A DNA stretch of 64,000 nucleotides from Pseudomonas_T sp032052615 (GCA_032052615.1 DAMBWF010000003.1:186001-250000), one strand, 5' to 3'. Positions 8,760-17,452 are shown, numbered from the stretch's first letter. Program-made: numbers and translations. The notes: a model not told the origin generated them from the sequence alone.

Positions 8760-9790
8760 GGGCGCTCCTCCGGCGTGGCCTCGGCAACGAGGTCGTCGCT
8801 GCCGTCCTCGTCGCCGTACTCGGTGGTGAAACCCTGGGCGTCGAGGCCCCGCTCCCGCAGATAGCGCACCAGCACGTTCACCGAACCGTGGGTGACCATG
8901 ACCCGCTCGGCGCCGGTCTGCTCGATGGCCCACAGCAGGCCGGGCCAATCGGCGTGGTCGGAGAGCACGAAGCCCCGGTCGACGCCACGTCGGCGACGGG
9001 TTCCGCGCAGCATCATCCAGCCGCTGGCGAACCCGTCGGAATACTCGCCGAAGCGGCGCATCCACGTGCTGCCAGCGGCGGAGGGCGGGGCCAGGACCAG
9101 TGCCTGGCGCAGCAGCGGGTCGCTTTTCTTGAAATCGCCGGCGTAATGGGTCTGCGGGATGCGCACGCCACCCTCGCGGTACACCCGGTTCAGCGGCTCC
9201 ACCGCGCCATGCACGAGGATCGGCCCGATGCCTGCGTCGATGCCGTGGAGAATCCGCTGGGCCTTGCCGAAGGCGTAGGCGAACAGCACGCTGGCGCGGC
9301 CTTCCGCCTGGTTGCGCCGCCACCAGGCGTCGATCCCGGCGAAGACTTCCGCCTGGGGCCGCCAGCGGTAGATGGGCAGGCCGAAGGTGGATTCGGTGAT
9401 GAAGGTGTGGCAGCGCACCGGTTCGAAGGGGGCGCAGGTGCCGTCGGCCTCCACCTTGTAGTCGCCGGAGGCGACCCATACCTCGCCCCGGTGTTCCAGG
9501 CGCACCTGGGCGGAGCCCAGCACATGGCCGGCGGGGTGGAAGCTCAGCTTGACGCCGTGGTGGTCGAGGACCTTGCCGTAGGGCAAGGTCTGCAAGTCGA
9601 TGTCCTGGCCAAGCCGCGCCCGCAGGATGCCCTCGCCGGGGGCGGCCGCCAGGTAGCGGACGTTACCCCAGCGGGCGTGGTCGCCGTGGCCATGGGTGAT
9701 GACCGCGCGTTCCACCGGCCGCCACGGGTCGATGTAGAAATCGCCGGGCGGGCAGTACAAACCTTCGGGACGGGCAATCACCAGGTCCAT
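8756..9790 (-). CDS. Ligase-associated exonuclease, metallo-beta-lactamase fold
   Basis: A 344-residue MBL-fold, beta-CASP-like nuclease of the family annotated as ligase-associated DNA damage response exonuclease. The zinc-binding motif HGHGDH is at residues 33-38. Later metal ligands are likely in the PAGHVLGS segment (as in SNM1/Artemis-type enzymes) and in SDHADWPGL near the C-terminus. It is the first gene of the repair operon and overlaps the ligase start by four bases. Nuclease activity is inferred from the family. The C-terminus is an acidic tail (GDEDGSDD). Confidence 0.92.
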   Translation of the reverse strand: MDLVIARPEGLYCPPGDFYIDPWRPVERAVITHGHGDHARWGNVRYLAAAPGEGILRARLGQDIDLQTLPYGKVLDHHGVKLSFHPAGHVLGSAQVRLEHRGEVWVASGDYKVEADGTCAPFEPVRCHTFITESTFGLPIYRWRPQAEVFAGIDAWWRRNQAEGRASVLFAYAFGKAQRILHGIDAGIGPILVHGAVEPLNRVYREGGVRIPQTHYAGDFKKSDPLLRQALVLAPPSAAGSTWMRRFGEYSDGFASGWMMLRGTRRRRGVDRGFVLSDHADWPGLLWAIEQTGAERVMVTHGSVNVLVRYLRERGLDAQGFTTEYGDEDGSDDLVAEATPEERP

Positions 9791-9951
9791 GGGGGCGCCG
9801 GGGCAGGGGACATGCTGTTAAGAGCCTGGCGGCGGCGCCTTAGTTCGGCTCGCATGCCGCCGCCCCGGACCTCGGCCCCGGGGGGCTCGACGCCGCCACG
9901 TGGACGACCCACGGGCGCGCGCCCCGGGGTCGTCCGTTACGTGGCGGGCGC

Positions 9952-12495
9952 CTAGCGGGTGTCCGGTACCAGAATCAGGCGCTTGTCGCCGTAGACTTGG
10001 TCGAGGTGTTCCGGTTTGAAGGGGAAGCTCATGTAGCGCCCCTTGAGCCAGGCCTGGATGCCGTCGGCATAGTGGGGGCTGGCGGGGTTGCCGGACTGGC
10101 CCGAGCTGTTCAGGCCAATCATCGGCTCGTCGCGACTGAAGTCCACCACGATGCGCATGGCCGGGATCAGCCAGGTGTCGTCGTTGGCCGCGCCCCAGTG
10201 GTAGGCCGCGACGTTCAGGGTGCCGTGGTCGCCGCCGGCCGGGTACGGGCCCCGATCCAGGTAGTCGCGCAGGGCATGGATGCCGGCCCGCTGGGTGGCC
10301 CCCAGGTATGGCGCCAGGCGGGTGCTGTCCGAGGCCCAGGTGTAGGTGTGCAGCGTGCCCCATTGCCACGCCTTGCGGTCCGTCCCGAGTCGCCCTTCGA
10401 GGGCCTCGATGGTCGCCGCCAGGCTGCGGGCCAGGATCGCCGGTTTGTCTTCCTTCTGTGGGGTCCGCACCTCGTCCCAGAACGGGCTGTCGGGGCGGCC
10501 CAGCAGGTGGTCGGCCTGGGCCGAGTAGGACAGGTCGGCGGTGGCGACTAGGGCCTGCCAGGCGGGACTGTCGTCGGGGCCCAGCTCGTCGAGGAAGGTC
10601 TGTCGAGCGCTTTCCTGGAGGAAGGCGCCGTAGACCGCGGCGTCCGCCGAACCGGCGGCGAGCCTGCCGTCGAACCCCAGCAGCCGGCGCAGGGCTTCCC
10701 GGGCCTTGCCCTGGCGCTCGGCCGGTAACCGGGCGATGGCCTGCTCCAGGGGGCCAGCCATGGCCGGGTCGCGAAGCATCGCCTTGAGCTTGTCGGCGAA
10801 CGGAGTGGTCTGGTCGTACTGCATGGCGATCATGCTGGAGGTGTCGTGCTTGCCGGCGCCGGCCAACTGGGCGATGCGCTCGGCCCGCTCCGGGTAGTAC
10901 CAGGAATTGGACAGTTGCACGCCGTAGCCGCCCCGGACGGTGCGCTGGTTGGCGGTGCCCAGCCAGCCCTGGAGCGGGTCCTGATCATAGGGGTAGAGCA
11001 TCGGGTCGGCGTAGCCGTCCCAGTCGTAGCGGCCGTCCCATCCCGGGGAGGGCAGCAGGCCCTTGCCTTCGCGGCGGTTGGGGTAGCGGCCGGTTACCTG
11101 CCAGGCAATGTGGTCGGCGTCGGCATAGACCATGTTCAGGGCGATGGCGCGGATGTCGCGGGTAATGGCGTTGGCCTGTTCCACCGATTGGGCGCGGGAC
11201 AGGTCGAAGAAGGCGTCCAGGGTCTTGTCGCCAGCCAGGGACGGGGTTTGCAAAGCGATGCCCAGGCCGCTCTTCACCGCCACCGGTTGCAGCGGGTGCT
11301 TGCGCTCCCCCAGTACCGAGTTGAGCAGGGGACCATGGCGGGTTTCCAGGAAGGTCTCGCGGATCGGCCGTTCGCCCTTGACGAAGAAAGTCTCGTGGCG
11401 CTCGACGGTGGGTTGCCACTTTCCATCCGCCAGGTAGTAGACGCGCTCGCCCTGGCGCTTGAGCTTCTCCAGGAACAGGTCCTGGTTGTCGCCCATGACC
11501 ATGGTCATGCCCCAGGCCAGCTTGCCGTTGAAGCCGGCGACGATGGCCGGTACCCCCGCCAGGCTGACCCCGGCGGCCTGGAATTTCGGCGAGCGCAGTT
11601 GTACGTAGTTCCATGCCGAAGGCATCGACAGCGGCAAGTGGGTGTCGTTGGCCAGCAGGCTCTTGCCGCCCCGGCTGCGGGCCGGCGCGATGGCCCAGTT
11701 GTTGGAGGCGGCGATGCCCATGCCGTTGAGCCGGGCGATCCGTCCGGCGGTGTCGCCCAGGGCCGCCAGGCCCGGCAGCGCGGCGGGGCCGCCCGCCAAG
11801 TCCAGGCCCTTGAGTTTGTTCGCCTCGTCCACCGGCAACGCTTCGTCCGGGTAGGTGGGGAACAGCCAGGGCAGCTTGTCGGCGCCGACTTTCTGCGCCA
11901 GCACCAAGGAGGCCAGTTCTTCTTGCAGGTTGGTGGACAGGGCGAAGTTCATCAGGCAGAAGACCATCACCGAGTCTTCCGGCTTCCAGTACGGCGGCCG
12001 GTAGCCGGCCTCGGCCAAGTCCATCGGTAGCTTGTCGCGATAGCGGTAGAGGTAGGCGTTGACGCCGCGGGCGTAGACCTCGAAGAACTGTTTCAGCCGT
12101 GGCGAGGCGCCGCGATAGAGGGCCTCGGCGTCCTTCTTCAGGTTGGCCGCGCGCATGAAGCGGTCAATGTCCAGCACGCCCGGCCCGGCCATCTCCGCCA
12201 GCCGGCCCTCGGCCATCAGGCGCATGCCGACCATCTGGCTGAGGCGGTCGCTGGCGTGGATGTAGCCCAGGGTGAACAGGGCGTCGTAGAAGGTGCTGGT
12301 CTCGATCAGCGGCATGCCCAGGGCGTTGCGCCGGACCACCGCGTTCTGCGCCAACCCTTGGATGCGAAAGGTGCCTCGGTCGAGTGCCACGCTGGCGGCA
12401 TGGCGGTCCTCCATGATCGACTGGCAACCGGTGAGGGCGATGGCGCCGCCGAGGACGGCGGCGCCGGCGGAGCGCATGAGGACGGGCCGGAGCAT
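9952..12495 (-). CDS. quiP: Acyl-homoserine lactone acylase QuiP (penicillin acylase family)
   Basis: An Ntn-hydrolase of peptidase family S45. QuiP cleaves the acyl chain from long-chain acyl-homoserine lactones and so degrades quorum-sensing signals. The 847 residues match the length I recall for P. aeruginosa QuiP. The N-terminus has a signal sequence ending in a lipobox-like LTGC (about residues 19-22), so export and perhaps lipidation are likely. The autocatalytic serine is in IAASNNWAIAP (about residue 250), which starts the beta chain after self-cleavage. The ATG at 12495 has AGGAGA eight bases upstream; the open frame before it is ignored. A GST gene precedes it, as at the P. aeruginosa quiP locus. 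Confidence 0.85.
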   Translation of the reverse strand: MLRPVLMRSAGAAVLGGAIALTGCQSIMEDRHAASVALDRGTFRIQGLAQNAVVRRNALGMPLIETSTFYDALFTLGYIHASDRLSQMVGMRLMAEGRLAEMAGPGVLDIDRFMRAANLKKDAEALYRGASPRLKQFFEVYARGVNAYLYRYRDKLPMDLAEAGYRPPYWKPEDSVMVFCLMNFALSTNLQEELASLVLAQKVGADKLPWLFPTYPDEALPVDEANKLKGLDLAGGPAALPGLAALGDTAGRIARLNGMGIAASNNWAIAPARSRGGKSLLANDTHLPLSMPSAWNYVQLRSPKFQAAGVSLAGVPAIVAGFNGKLAWGMTMVMGDNQDLFLEKLKRQGERVYYLADGKWQPTVERHETFFVKGERPIRETFLETRHGPLLNSVLGERKHPLQPVAVKSGLGIALQTPSLAGDKTLDAFFDLSRAQSVEQANAITRDIRAIALNMVYADADHIAWQVTGRYPNRREGKGLLPSPGWDGRYDWDGYADPMLYPYDQDPLQGWLGTANQRTVRGGYGVQLSNSWYYPERAERIAQLAGAGKHDTSSMIAMQYDQTTPFADKLKAMLRDPAMAGPLEQAIARLPAERQGKAREALRRLLGFDGRLAAGSADAAVYGAFLQESARQTFLDELGPDDSPAWQALVATADLSYSAQADHLLGRPDSPFWDEVRTPQKEDKPAILARSLAATIEALEGRLGTDRKAWQWGTLHTYTWASDSTRLAPYLGATQRAGIHALRDYLDRGPYPAGGDHGTLNVAAYHWGAANDDTWLIPAMRIVVDFSRDEPMIGLNSSGQSGNPASPHYADGIQAWLKGRYMSFPFKPEHLDQVYGDKRLILVPDTR

Positions 12496-12573
12496 GCTGC
12501 GGGTTCTCCTGGGAGAGCGGCGGAAGCGCGCTACGTTAGTCAGCCCCCGGGCGCCGCGCAAGCGCCCGCGAGG

Positions 12574-13224
12574 TCACTTCTTCGCCGCGTCGGGGTTGAA
12601 GCGTTTCACCAGGTCGTAGGCCCGCACGGTCGCCGGACGCGCCGCGATGACGTCGAACCAGCGTTTCACGGCGGGGAAGTCGTCGAGATTCTGGGATTGC
12701 CAGGCATGGGGCACGATCCAGGGGTAGATCGCCATGTCGGCGATGCTGTACTGCTCGCCGGCGACGAAGGCGCGGTCGGCCAGGTGCTTATCGAGCACGC
12801 CGTACAGTCGCGCCGTTTCGTCGACGTAGCGCTGGATGGCGTAGGGGATTCTTTCCTTGGCGAATTTGCTGAAGTGGTGGTTCTGCCCGGCCATCGGGCC
12901 CAGTCCGCCCATCTGCCAGAACAGCCATTGCAAGGCTTCTTGGCGACCGCGCAGGTCCTGGGGCAGGAACTGGCCGGTCTTCTCGGCGAGGTACAGCAGG
13001 ATCGCCCCCGATTCGAACAGGCTCAGCGGCTCGCCGCCATCCTTGGGCTCGGAATCGACGATGGCCGGGATCTTGTTGTTCGGAGAAATCTTCAGGAAGT
13101 CCGGCTGGAACTGCTCGTCGCGGGTGATATTGATCGGATGTACGCGATAGGGCAGGCCGCTCTCCTCCAGGAAGAGGCTGATCTTGTGGCCGTTGGGGGT
13201 GGTCCAGTAATAGAAGTCGATCAT
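12574..13224 (-). CDS. yfcG: Glutathione S-transferase, YfcG-like disulfide-bond oxidoreductase
   Basis: A 216-residue GST. The thioredoxin-like N-domain has the NGHKISLFLEE stretch and the glutathione-binding cis-Pro segment PNNKIPAIVD; the helical C-domain has LQWLFWQMGGLGPMAGQNHHF and the N-capping ADMAIYPW segment. It closely resembles E. coli YfcG, a Nu-class enzyme with glutathione-dependent disulfide reductase activity rather than classic conjugation. It lies between the SEC-C mini-protein and quiP on the same strand with about 80-base gaps. Confidence 0.9.
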   Translation of the reverse strand: MIDFYYWTTPNGHKISLFLEESGLPYRVHPINITRDEQFQPDFLKISPNNKIPAIVDSEPKDGGEPLSLFESGAILLYLAEKTGQFLPQDLRGRQEALQWLFWQMGGLGPMAGQNHHFSKFAKERIPYAIQRYVDETARLYGVLDKHLADRAFVAGEQYSIADMAIYPWIVPHAWQSQNLDDFPAVKRWFDVIAARPATVRAYDLVKRFNPDAAKK

Positions 13225-13349
13225 CGGGTTCTCCGCAGGCTGGGGCTCGCCTCCGGTCGTCGCGAGGCGTCTTGGGAGTGACCCGGGCGGGGCCGCCCGA
13301 GTTCAGCGGTACGGCGCGGGACGAGCCGGGCGCCGTACGAGGCAATGGG

Positions 13350-13541
13350 TCAGCGGGCGCAGCACTTCTTGAACTTCTGGCCACTGCCGCATGGGCAGGG
13401 GTCGTTGCGGCCGACGTCCTTCAGGGGGTTGCGGGACGGCTCCTGCGGACCATGGTTGCAGTGGGGACCGTGCACGTGGCCGTGATCGTGGTCATGGTCG
13501 TGGTCGCAATCGGGACCATGGACGTGGGGGGCATTGCTCAT
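13350..13541 (-). CDS. SEC-C motif mini-protein with His-rich metal-binding head
   Basis: A 63-residue protein made of two parts. The head is an unusual run of histidine and aspartate (HVHGPDCDHDHDHDHGHVHGPHCNH) likely to bind Zn, Ni or similar metals. The tail is a complete SEC-C zinc finger (CPCGSGQKFKKCC). It starts at an ATG with GGAG upstream, only four bases after the stop of the lipoprotein gene, so the two are coupled. SEC-C fingers occur in SecA and YchJ and mediate protein contacts. The role of this stand-alone form is not known; metal trafficking or a chaperone adaptor are inferences. Confidence 0.82.
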   Translation of the reverse strand: MSNAPHVHGPDCDHDHDHDHGHVHGPHCNHGPQEPSRNPLKDVGRNDPCPCGSGQKFKKCCAR

Positions 13542-13545
13542 GGAA

Positions 13546-14043
13546 TCACTCCGGGATGAACGAGCCGGGGATTATCTCGCCATTGCGCTGCAGGCGCACG
13601 TCCTTGCCGAACAGCAGTCCTGTACGGACTTCGCCTTGCAGGCGGTAGCGGATCGGTTCATCGGGTTTTTCCAGGAGCTTGACCATGTAGCGGACATGGC
13701 GCCAGAGGTTGGTGCGCACCGGAACATCGAAGACATGATGGCCGCTGGCGGGCACGGTGAACCAGCGATCCGATTCGCCGGAAGCCAGCAGGACATCGTT
13801 GAGGTACACCGTGTAGCTAAGCCCGCGCACCGGCAGGCTGACATCGTTGGGGTTGTCGATCCGAAAGCGCAGCAGGAATTCCTGTTCCACCAGCCGGGCT
13901 TTGATCACGTCCACCTTGACCAGTTTCACATCCGGCTGGATGAAGGACCCGGTGACCCAGGTGGAGCATCCGGACAGGCCCGAAAAAGCGGCCAACAGCA
14001 TGGATAGGCTAAGAATTCTTATGATTTGCGCCTGGAAAAGCAT
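13546..14043 (-). CDS. LEA type 2 (WHy domain) lipoprotein
   Basis: A 165-residue predicted lipoprotein. The N-terminal signal peptide ends in the lipobox LSGC (about residues 23-26). The mature part holds a WHy/LEA-2 beta-sandwich, recognised by the FRIDNPNDVSLPVRGLSYTVYLND stretch and the alternating strand pattern to the C-terminus. The family is linked to desiccation or cell-envelope stress, but the bacterial role is unclear. It heads the short minus-strand group lipoprotein, SEC-C mini-protein, GST, quiP. Confidence 0.85.
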   Translation of the reverse strand: MLFQAQIIRILSLSMLLAAFSGLSGCSTWVTGSFIQPDVKLVKVDVIKARLVEQEFLLRFRIDNPNDVSLPVRGLSYTVYLNDVLLASGESDRWFTVPASGHHVFDVPVRTNLWRHVRYMVKLLEKPDEPIRYRLQGEVRTGLLFGKDVRLQRNGEIIPGSFIPE

Positions 14044-14156
14044 GCCAATACTCCGAACGAGGCCTCAGTGTAACAATCAACCGCTTCGCTGCAACGTGTT
14101 GTGGGGGGAAAAAAACCTGCGCCATACTGGGCGACGATTCGGACAGGAGTGTGACC

Positions 14157-14714
14157 ATGAGCCGTTACGAGATCGCCTTTTCCGGGCAACTGGTGCCCGG
14201 TGCGCAACCCGAGACGGTGCAGGCCAATCTTGCACGATTGTTCCAGGCCGACGCCACGCGCATAGCGTTGCTGTTTTCCGGCCGGCGCGTCGTGATCAAG
14301 AGCAACTTGGATGCGGTCGCGGCGGAAAAGTATCGCGCTACCCTGGAGCGCGCCGGCGCCCTCGTCGAAGTCGTCGACCTGGACGCGCCGCTGATCGAGG
14401 AGGTGGAGTTGGCGCCGCCCCCGGTCGAGGCGCCCTCCGCCACGCCGGTCGTTCGCGGCGCGCCCGTCGACGCCCGGCGCCTGGCGGTGAAGCCGCGGGA
14501 CGAATACATGGCGGCCTTCGCCCACGTCGAGGCACCGGACTTCGGCATCGCGGCGGTAGGGGCGGACTTGCAGGATGCCAAGCCGGCGGTCCGCCCTCTC
14601 GACCTGGACCTGTCCGGCCTCAGCCTGGCTCCCCCCGGCAGCGACATGGGGCAGGCGAAGACGCCCGCCGCCGCGCCGCCGCCGGACGTTTCCCACCTGA
14701 AACTGCAGGACTGA
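14157..14714 (+). CDS. Hypothetical protein with Pro/Ala-rich C-terminal half
   Basis: A 185-residue cytoplasmic protein. The first 80 residues look like a compact alpha/beta domain (MSRYEIAFSGQLVPG...VVIKSNLDAVAAEKYRATLERAGALVEVVD), which resembles a ribosomal-L7/L12-type or SPOR-like mini-fold of the kind found in Pseudomonas conserved proteins. The rest is low-complexity and rich in Pro, Ala and Val. AGGAG lies eight bases before the ATG at 14157; an in-frame GTG two codons earlier is less likely. It ends before a terminator shared with the opposing secreted-protein gene. Function unknown. Confidence 0.7.
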   Translation: MSRYEIAFSGQLVPGAQPETVQANLARLFQADATRIALLFSGRRVVIKSNLDAVAAEKYRATLERAGALVEVVDLDAPLIEEVELAPPPVEAPSATPVVRGAPVDARRLAVKPRDEYMAAFAHVEAPDFGIAAVGADLQDAKPAVRPLDLDLSGLSLAPPGSDMGQAKTPAAAPPPDVSHLKLQD

Positions 14715-14744
14715 TCGCGCTTCCATTCGCATCGTGAAGACCCG

Positions 14745-14777
14745 ACGGCCCGCCGCTTTCCGCGATGGGCCGTTTTC
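14745..14777 (+). terminator. Intrinsic terminator after the hypothetical gene
   Basis: A 7-bp stem (ACGGCCC / GGGCCGT) with a 15-base loop followed by a TTTT run. It lies between convergent genes ending at 14714 and 14788. Confidence 0.7.
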
Positions 14778-14787
14778 GTAAGGGGGC

Positions 14788-15903
14788 TCAGCTACCGTTG
14801 CCGGCGCATTTGGCCTTCGCCTGGTCGGGCGTGAGGGTGCGGATACGGGTGTAGAACAACTGGCAGCTCTGGGCTTTCTGCGTCACTTGCCACTTCTGGG
14901 CGCAGCCGTTCAGCACCTGGCCCGGATCGTTGCCCGGCTGCTGGCCCATGCCCGCCTGCCAGCAGGCGGCGGTGAGGTCCTGGGCCATCACCTTCAGGCC
15001 GGCGGCATCGGCCTTCTGCTGGTCGCCATCGTAGGTTTCCGGGTCCGCGGCGTACCAGATGTAGCTGGGGTGATTGGCGCCGAGCACGGCGACCGGCTTG
15101 CCACCCGGCGTCGGATCGATGGAAGCCAGGCCCAGCACCTTCACCGTGGCGCCGTATTGCTGCTTGAGCCAATTGCGCACCGGGCTGCCGAACGCGACCA
15201 TCGGCAGGGTTGCGCCGTCCAGTCCTTGGGTGAGCTGGCCGACCATGCGCTTCTGGTAGTCGGTGAAATAGCCATAGACCCCTTCCAGGGCGCTCCCGGC
15301 GGAGGCCGGCGCGGCGATGGGGGCGATGTCGACGATGGTCTGGAAGGCGGGCGTCCGAGCCGCCGGCACGCCGTTCTCCACCAGCAGGTCGGCCCAGCGG
15401 TCAGTGGTCTTGGATTCCAGGTAGTCCTGGGCCTGGGTCAGGGAATAGTCCGGCGGGAAATGCAGGAGCTCGATGCTCCGGCGGTTTTCCAGGGCCATCC
15501 CCAGGGGCAGGAAGAAATACCAGTCGTACTGCCACTTGCCATCGCCGTTGAGCCGCGAGGCGCCCTGGTAGGCGAGATCGCCGGCCTGCAACAGCTCCGT
15601 CAGCGGCCGACCGTAGTCCGCCGGCACGCCGGTGAAGTTGGCGTACAGGCCGTTGGCGTCGCCGCCGACTTTCACCTGGGCGCTGTCGTAGCCGTCCCGC
15701 GTCAGGCTCTGCCCGAGGTAATGCTCCACGGTCTGTTCCAGGGTCCAGTCGCGGTAGCAGATCACGCTGCAATTGTTGGGATAGGCGAACAGGCGGGTGA
15801 CCCGGTCGCGGTCCCCCAGGCTGACCTGGATATCGGCCGCCTGGACAGCGCCGGCCAGTGTCAGGCTGGCGAGGACGGAAGCGAGAAAGGGGGATGCATG
15901 CAT
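14788..15903 (-). CDS. Secreted or periplasmic protein of unknown function
   Basis: A 371-residue protein with a clear signal peptide: MHASPFLASVLASLTLAGAVQA, cleavage expected before ADIQ. AGGAG lies seven bases before the ATG at 15903. The mature part has paired cysteines (CSVIC, then CWQ, GCAQ, SC and C near the end) that could form disulfides, and many aromatic residues. The segment from FGSPVRNWLKQQ to LGANHPSYIWYAADP looks like an alpha/beta nucleotide- or sugar-binding fold, but I cannot name a family. Conserved secreted protein next to ychJ; function unknown. Confidence 0.78.
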   Translation of the reverse strand: MHASPFLASVLASLTLAGAVQAADIQVSLGDRDRVTRLFAYPNNCSVICYRDWTLEQTVEHYLGQSLTRDGYDSAQVKVGGDANGLYANFTGVPADYGRPLTELLQAGDLAYQGASRLNGDGKWQYDWYFFLPLGMALENRRSIELLHFPPDYSLTQAQDYLESKTTDRWADLLVENGVPAARTPAFQTIVDIAPIAAPASAGSALEGVYGYFTDYQKRMVGQLTQGLDGATLPMVAFGSPVRNWLKQQYGATVKVLGLASIDPTPGGKPVAVLGANHPSYIWYAADPETYDGDQQKADAAGLKVMAQDLTAACWQAGMGQQPGNDPGQVLNGCAQKWQVTQKAQSCQLFYTRIRTLTPDQAKAKCAGNGS

Positions 15904-16021
15904 GGACTTCTCCTGTGAGCGTTCCACCCGGTCCGGGGCGGGCGAGCCTCCCGGCACGACGAACGTCCCGTCCCAGCGGAACGGCGCCCGGGGTACTAAC
16001 ACTCAAGCAGGCTTTGGCGAT

Positions 16022-16492
16022 TTAGAGAAAGCCGGCGCAGCATTTTTTGAATTTCTGCCCGCTGCCGCAGGGGCAGGGGTCGTTGCGCCCGGCTCGCAAC
16101 GGCACGCCGGGGTCGAGGAAATACCAGCGGCCGTCGCTCTGCACGAAGGCGGAACGCTCGCGGTGGGCGTGCTCGCCCTCGGCGTCGTGCCAGCGGGCGA
16201 CGAAGGTGACGAAGGCATGCTCGGGCTTGCCGCCGAGCACCTCGTGGCTTTCCACCTCCAGGCCGAGCCAGGTGCTGGCGGCACTCCAGGCGGCGATGGC
16301 GTCGCGGTCCAGGCCGTCGCGCTGGACGGGCAGCGTGGTTTCCACCAGATAGTCCACCCGGCCCAGCACATAGGCGCTGTAGCGCGAGCGCATCAGTGCC
16401 TCGGCGCAGCCCGCCGGTTGGCCATCGTGGAGACGGCCGCAGCAGAGGTCCAGCGGATCGCCGCTGGCGCAGGGACAACTCGGTGCGTTCAT
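16022..16492 (-). CDS. ychJ: YchJ family protein with SEC-C motifs at both ends
   Basis: A 156-residue protein of the YchJ (UPF0225) family. An N-terminal cysteine-rich motif (CPCASGDPLDLCC) and a C-terminal SEC-C finger (CPCGSGQKFKKCC) flank an NTF2-like central domain with SRYSAYVLGRVDYLVETT. The tail shares a 19-residue stretch, GRNDPCPCGSGQKFKKCCA, with the stand-alone mini-protein at 13350-13541. The ATG at 16492 follows the stop of the upstream gene by one base, so the two are translationally coupled. Biochemical role not established. Confidence 0.92.
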   Translation of the reverse strand: MNAPSCPCASGDPLDLCCGRLHDGQPAGCAEALMRSRYSAYVLGRVDYLVETTLPVQRDGLDRDAIAAWSAASTWLGLEVESHEVLGGKPEHAFVTFVARWHDAEGEHAHRERSAFVQSDGRWYFLDPGVPLRAGRNDPCPCGSGQKFKKCCAGFL

Positions 16493-16493
16493 G

Positions 16494-16991
16494 TCACCAC
16501 CAGTATTTGCCGAAGTTTTCCGGGTTGGCCCAGAACTTGGCGTTGAGCCAGTCCGGGGTCTGTTTGTAGTCCAGCAGGTCATAGGTGAACAGGTGCACGG
16601 TCTGCTCGCCTCGCTGGAAGCGCTCCCCGGCCTGCAGGGCCAGGGCGTAGAAGTCGGTCTCCCGCCAGTCGCAGGCGCTCAGGTCCACCAGCACCGCCAG
16701 ACGGCTGGCGTTGAGGTTGCGGATGCCGGCCAGCAGCTCCAGGCCAGTGCGCTTGGGCAGGTGCTCCAGGCAATCCGCCAGCAGGGCCAGGTCGAAGCGC
16801 TGGCTTGCCAGGGCGGCCGGCAGCGGCCCCGGCTCGGCGCGCTCGACCTGGCAGTTCGCGTGGGCGGCGCGGAACGCCTGGAGCGCGGGGATCTCGCGGG
16901 CGCCCACCTGCAGCAGGCGGGCCGGCGCGTAGCGGTCCAGCAGGGCGGCCAGCGCCTGCTGGGGCGTGCGGGGTGAAACGCTGTCGATCAT
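16494..16991 (-). CDS. DUF6231-like protein, possible methyltransferase-type fold
   Basis: A 165-residue protein conserved next to ychJ in pseudomonads. It has features of a Rossmann-like SAM-binding fold: the LLQVGAREIPAL strand-loop in place of a GxGxG motif, and FDLALLADCLEHLPKRTGLELL, which resembles the motif IV-V region of class I methyltransferases. The usual glycine-rich SAM loop is weak, so activity is uncertain. The aromatic C-terminus (NPENFGKYWW) is distinctive. The family name is from memory. Confidence 0.78.
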   Translation of the reverse strand: MIDSVSPRTPQQALAALLDRYAPARLLQVGAREIPALQAFRAAHANCQVERAEPGPLPAALASQRFDLALLADCLEHLPKRTGLELLAGIRNLNASRLAVLVDLSACDWRETDFYALALQAGERFQRGEQTVHLFTYDLLDYKQTPDWLNAKFWANPENFGKYWW

Positions 16992-17452
16992 CCTGGAACC
17001 TCTGCGTGAACCCGCGATTCATGTGCGATCCCTATGGCAAGCAGTGGCCTCGCGCTGCCGGAGGGCGGTCGAGCTTCTTCGTCGGAACCCAATGATCCGC
17101 CGGCACGGACAGGGCGCGAGCGACGGGGGCATCCGGACAGCGTTCGGCTGGCCAGCGAGCCCGCGAACCGGGGCGCGATGCCTCGGGTCATCGGCACCGT
17201 CGCCGATCCTACCAAGGAGTCTCCAATGATGACCATGTTGCGCAATGCGGTACCGCCGATGGGCAGCATCGCTCGCGCCGGCGGGCGGCCGTCGGTGGCG
17301 GGCAACGCCAGCGAGAGCGGCCGCGCCCAGACGCCGGGTGGAAGGCTGATCCGGCGTTGGCCGACGCGCGGCGCCCGACGGCGCGCGTTTCCGCGTGGGT
17401 CGTCAGGGGCTGTGTCCGCGCGTATCCTGGCGGCCCGTTCCGGTGCTCTCCC
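16992..17452 (+). other. Non-coding stretch with an isolated strong ribosome binding site
   Basis: I see no recognisable gene in these 461 bases. AAGGAG at about 17214-17219 precedes ATG ATG ACC ATG at 17226, but the following 92-codon frame (to 17504) is arginine-rich, lacks domain features and runs into arfB, so I do not call it a gene. It may be a decayed gene start or a leader. Confidence 0.5.
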
